From: Chitinophagaceae bacterium
GTDB lineage: Bacteria; Bacteroidota; Bacteroidia; Chitinophagales; Chitinophagaceae
Length of the DNA stretch: 64,000 nt
Direction: 5' to 3'
Assembly (NCBI GenBank): GCA_016786845.1
Contig: JAEUVB010000020.1
Span: 44,928-108,927 of the forward strand
A program made the position numbers and the translations under genes. The notes below the pieces were generated by a model. It saw nothing but the letters and a program-made list of their open reading frames with translations, was not told the DNA's origin and did not search any database. Below, piece by piece: positions 62,895 through 64,000 of the stretch (positions are counted from its first letter, which is position 1; every line of letters starts with the position of its first letter).

Positions 62895-63731
62895 ATGAAA
62901 TCATTATCCTTATTTTTCGAAACTTCTCAAGGCAAATACCTTAAAAACCTGATCATTGGATTGGGAGCGAGTGTCGTATTGATCGGAGCCCTCGCAAAGC
63001 TTCAACACTGGCCTTGGGCCGGTACTGCCCTCATTGTGGGTATGTGTACAGAGGCTTTTATCTTTGCTATGTTGGGAATTTTGCCACCGCATAAGGATTA
63101 TTATTGGGAAAAATTCTACCCTGGAATCGATGAAAATCCGCATGTAGAAGCTTATAAAAAAGGTATTAAGTTTCAACCTACGCCTATCGATGGCGCAGCT
63201 AAAGCCGGTGCATCGGCTACCGCTTCTTTAGACAAGATGATGGAAGAAGCCAACATGAATCCGGCAAACTTGAAGCGTTTGAATGATAATTTCCAACGTT
63301 TCGGTGAAGCGGTGAATCAAGTGAAAGATATTACCCATGTAACTGCTGCAACAAATGAATATTCTTCAAAAGCCAAAGAAGCTGCTGTTGCATTGGGTCA
63401 AATGAAAGATACTTTTGTTGGAGCAACCAAAACATTAGGTGAATTCAACAGTGCAGCTGATGAAACAGCTAAGTTTCACGCACAAGTAACCACCCTGACA
63501 AAAAATCTGGGTTCATTAAATCAAATTTATGAAATTGAACTTCAGGATGCGAATAACCACCTGAAAGCCATGAATAAGTTCTATAGTAATTTGGTTAACG
63601 CTTCTGATGCCATGCAAAGCAGTGCTGAAGATGCTAACAAGGCAAAAGAGCAAATTGGTATGTTGGCAAAGAATCTGGGTACTCTCAACCAGATCTATGG
63701 CAATATGCTCAGCGCAATGCAAGGTCGTTAA
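62895..63731 (+). CDS. gldL: T9SS/gliding motor protein GldL
   Basis: The 278-residue inner-membrane protein has two transmembrane helices (about residues 17-36 and 42-62). K35 and the membrane-embedded E53 (in GMCTEAFIFAMLG) fit the protonatable residues reported for GldL. The family phrase LPPHKDYYWEKFYPGID follows, then a long cytoplasmic helical region. Five GldL with two GldM form the proton-driven motor that powers type IX secretion and gliding. It lies 118 bases after gldK, with no terminator between. Confidence 0.95.
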   Translation: MKSLSLFFETSQGKYLKNLIIGLGASVVLIGALAKLQHWPWAGTALIVGMCTEAFIFAMLGILPPHKDYYWEKFYPGIDENPHVEAYKKGIKFQPTPIDGAAKAGASATASLDKMMEEANMNPANLKRLNDNFQRFGEAVNQVKDITHVTAATNEYSSKAKEAAVALGQMKDTFVGATKTLGEFNSAADETAKFHAQVTTLTKNLGSLNQIYEIELQDANNHLKAMNKFYSNLVNASDAMQSSAEDANKAKEQIGMLAKNLGTLNQIYGNMLSAMQGR

Positions 63732-63788
63732 TCCGACACTTTATTATTGGAAATCAATTAATTTATAAGAAAACACAAATAGAAAAGA

Positions 63789-64000
63789 ATGTCTTTACCT
63801 AAAGAACCGAGGCAGTTGATGATCAACCTGATGTATCTGGTGTTGACAGCTTTGCTTGCCATGAATGTGTCGAGCGAAATCCTGAATGCATTCAAAATCG
63901 TGGATGAAAGTATCAATAGTTCAAGTAAGAATATTGAAAACAATAATCAGGTGACGATTGCCAACTTCAAATTGGCTCTGGAAGATCCAAAAATTATTGC
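63789..64000 (+). CDS. gldM: T9SS/gliding motor protein GldM, N-terminal fragment (runs off right edge)
   Basis: The ATG at 63789 opens a frame that continues past the edge; 70 residues are visible. The start SLPKEPRQLMINLMYLVLTA and LLAMNVSSEILNAF form the single transmembrane helix that sits inside the GldL pentamer; R8 is the conserved N-terminal Arg. A periplasmic helical segment follows. It lies 57 bases after gldL. Confidence 0.95.
   Translation, partial: MSLPKEPRQLMINLMYLVLTALLAMNVSSEILNAFKIVDESINSSSKNIENNNQVTIANFKLALEDPKII

Overview
This 64 kb window is chromosomal DNA from a member of the Bacteroidota. Evidence: the start of the gldKLM type IX secretion/gliding operon at the right edge, several secreted proteins with C-terminal T9SS sorting domains, a short 291-residue primary sigma factor, promoters of the Bacteroidota TTTG-N18/19-TAnnTTTG type, CarboxypepD_reg/TonB receptors, and a flexirubin/aryl-polyene-type polyketide locus. 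The lineage cannot be fixed further from the sequence; a Chitinophagia/Saprospiria-like environmental organism is plausible. I saw no rRNA, tRNA, CRISPR array, prophage or intact insertion sequence.

Layout. 1-11 kb: the N-terminal 724 residues of a beta-propeller sensor protein that runs off the left edge, ybeY and psd, an adenosylcobalamin-dependent ribonucleotide reductase (nrdJ), a GEVED/T9SS secreted protein, an unknown exported protein, and rpoD. 11-14.8 kb: a START-like protein, an LptF/LptG-type permease, a PAP2 phosphatase and kdsB (lipopolysaccharide supply). 14.8-25.3 kb: a partial flexirubin/aryl-polyene locus (flavin-dependent halogenase-like oxidoreductase, small ketosynthase-like protein, KS-CLF pair, polysaccharide deacetylase, LolA-like carrier, unknown exported protein, hotdog dehydratase, GT2-DUF2062), split by a PKD-domain surface protein. 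25.3-42.5 kb: mostly housekeeping and envelope genes (DUF6438-TonB_C protein, M1 peptidase with an outer-membrane barrel, aroQ, HpcH aldolase, VOC-SRPBCC fusion, LuxE-like protein, topA, PstS-like lipoprotein, TPR protein, rhlE plus cold-shock protein, atpG).

42.5-61.3 kb: two TonB-dependent receptors, a four-gene minus-strand operon (acyl-CoA carboxylase beta, polytopic membrane protein, KirBac channel, membrane-anchored barnase/T1-type RNase), a T9SS protein, a transposase remnant, and orphan korB followed by a DUF6452/DUF6048 pair and a YyaL-type thioredoxin-domain protein. This part is rich in repeats: a mosaic palindromic repeat shared with the left half, an ATGGG...CCCAT repeat, two arrays with a 21 bp period, one exact-period 36 bp array and nested hairpins. 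Its + strand is visibly C-rich, unlike the flanks. 61.4-64 kb: a strong promoter followed by gldK, gldL and the 5' end of gldM.

Functionally the window joins envelope biogenesis (KdsB, LptF/G-like, PAP2, Psd, Omp85-like barrel, TonB receptors), T9SS export with its cargo, and pigment-type polyketide biosynthesis. The least explained parts are the repeat-rich 53.7-56.5 kb interval and the KirBac-RNase operon.
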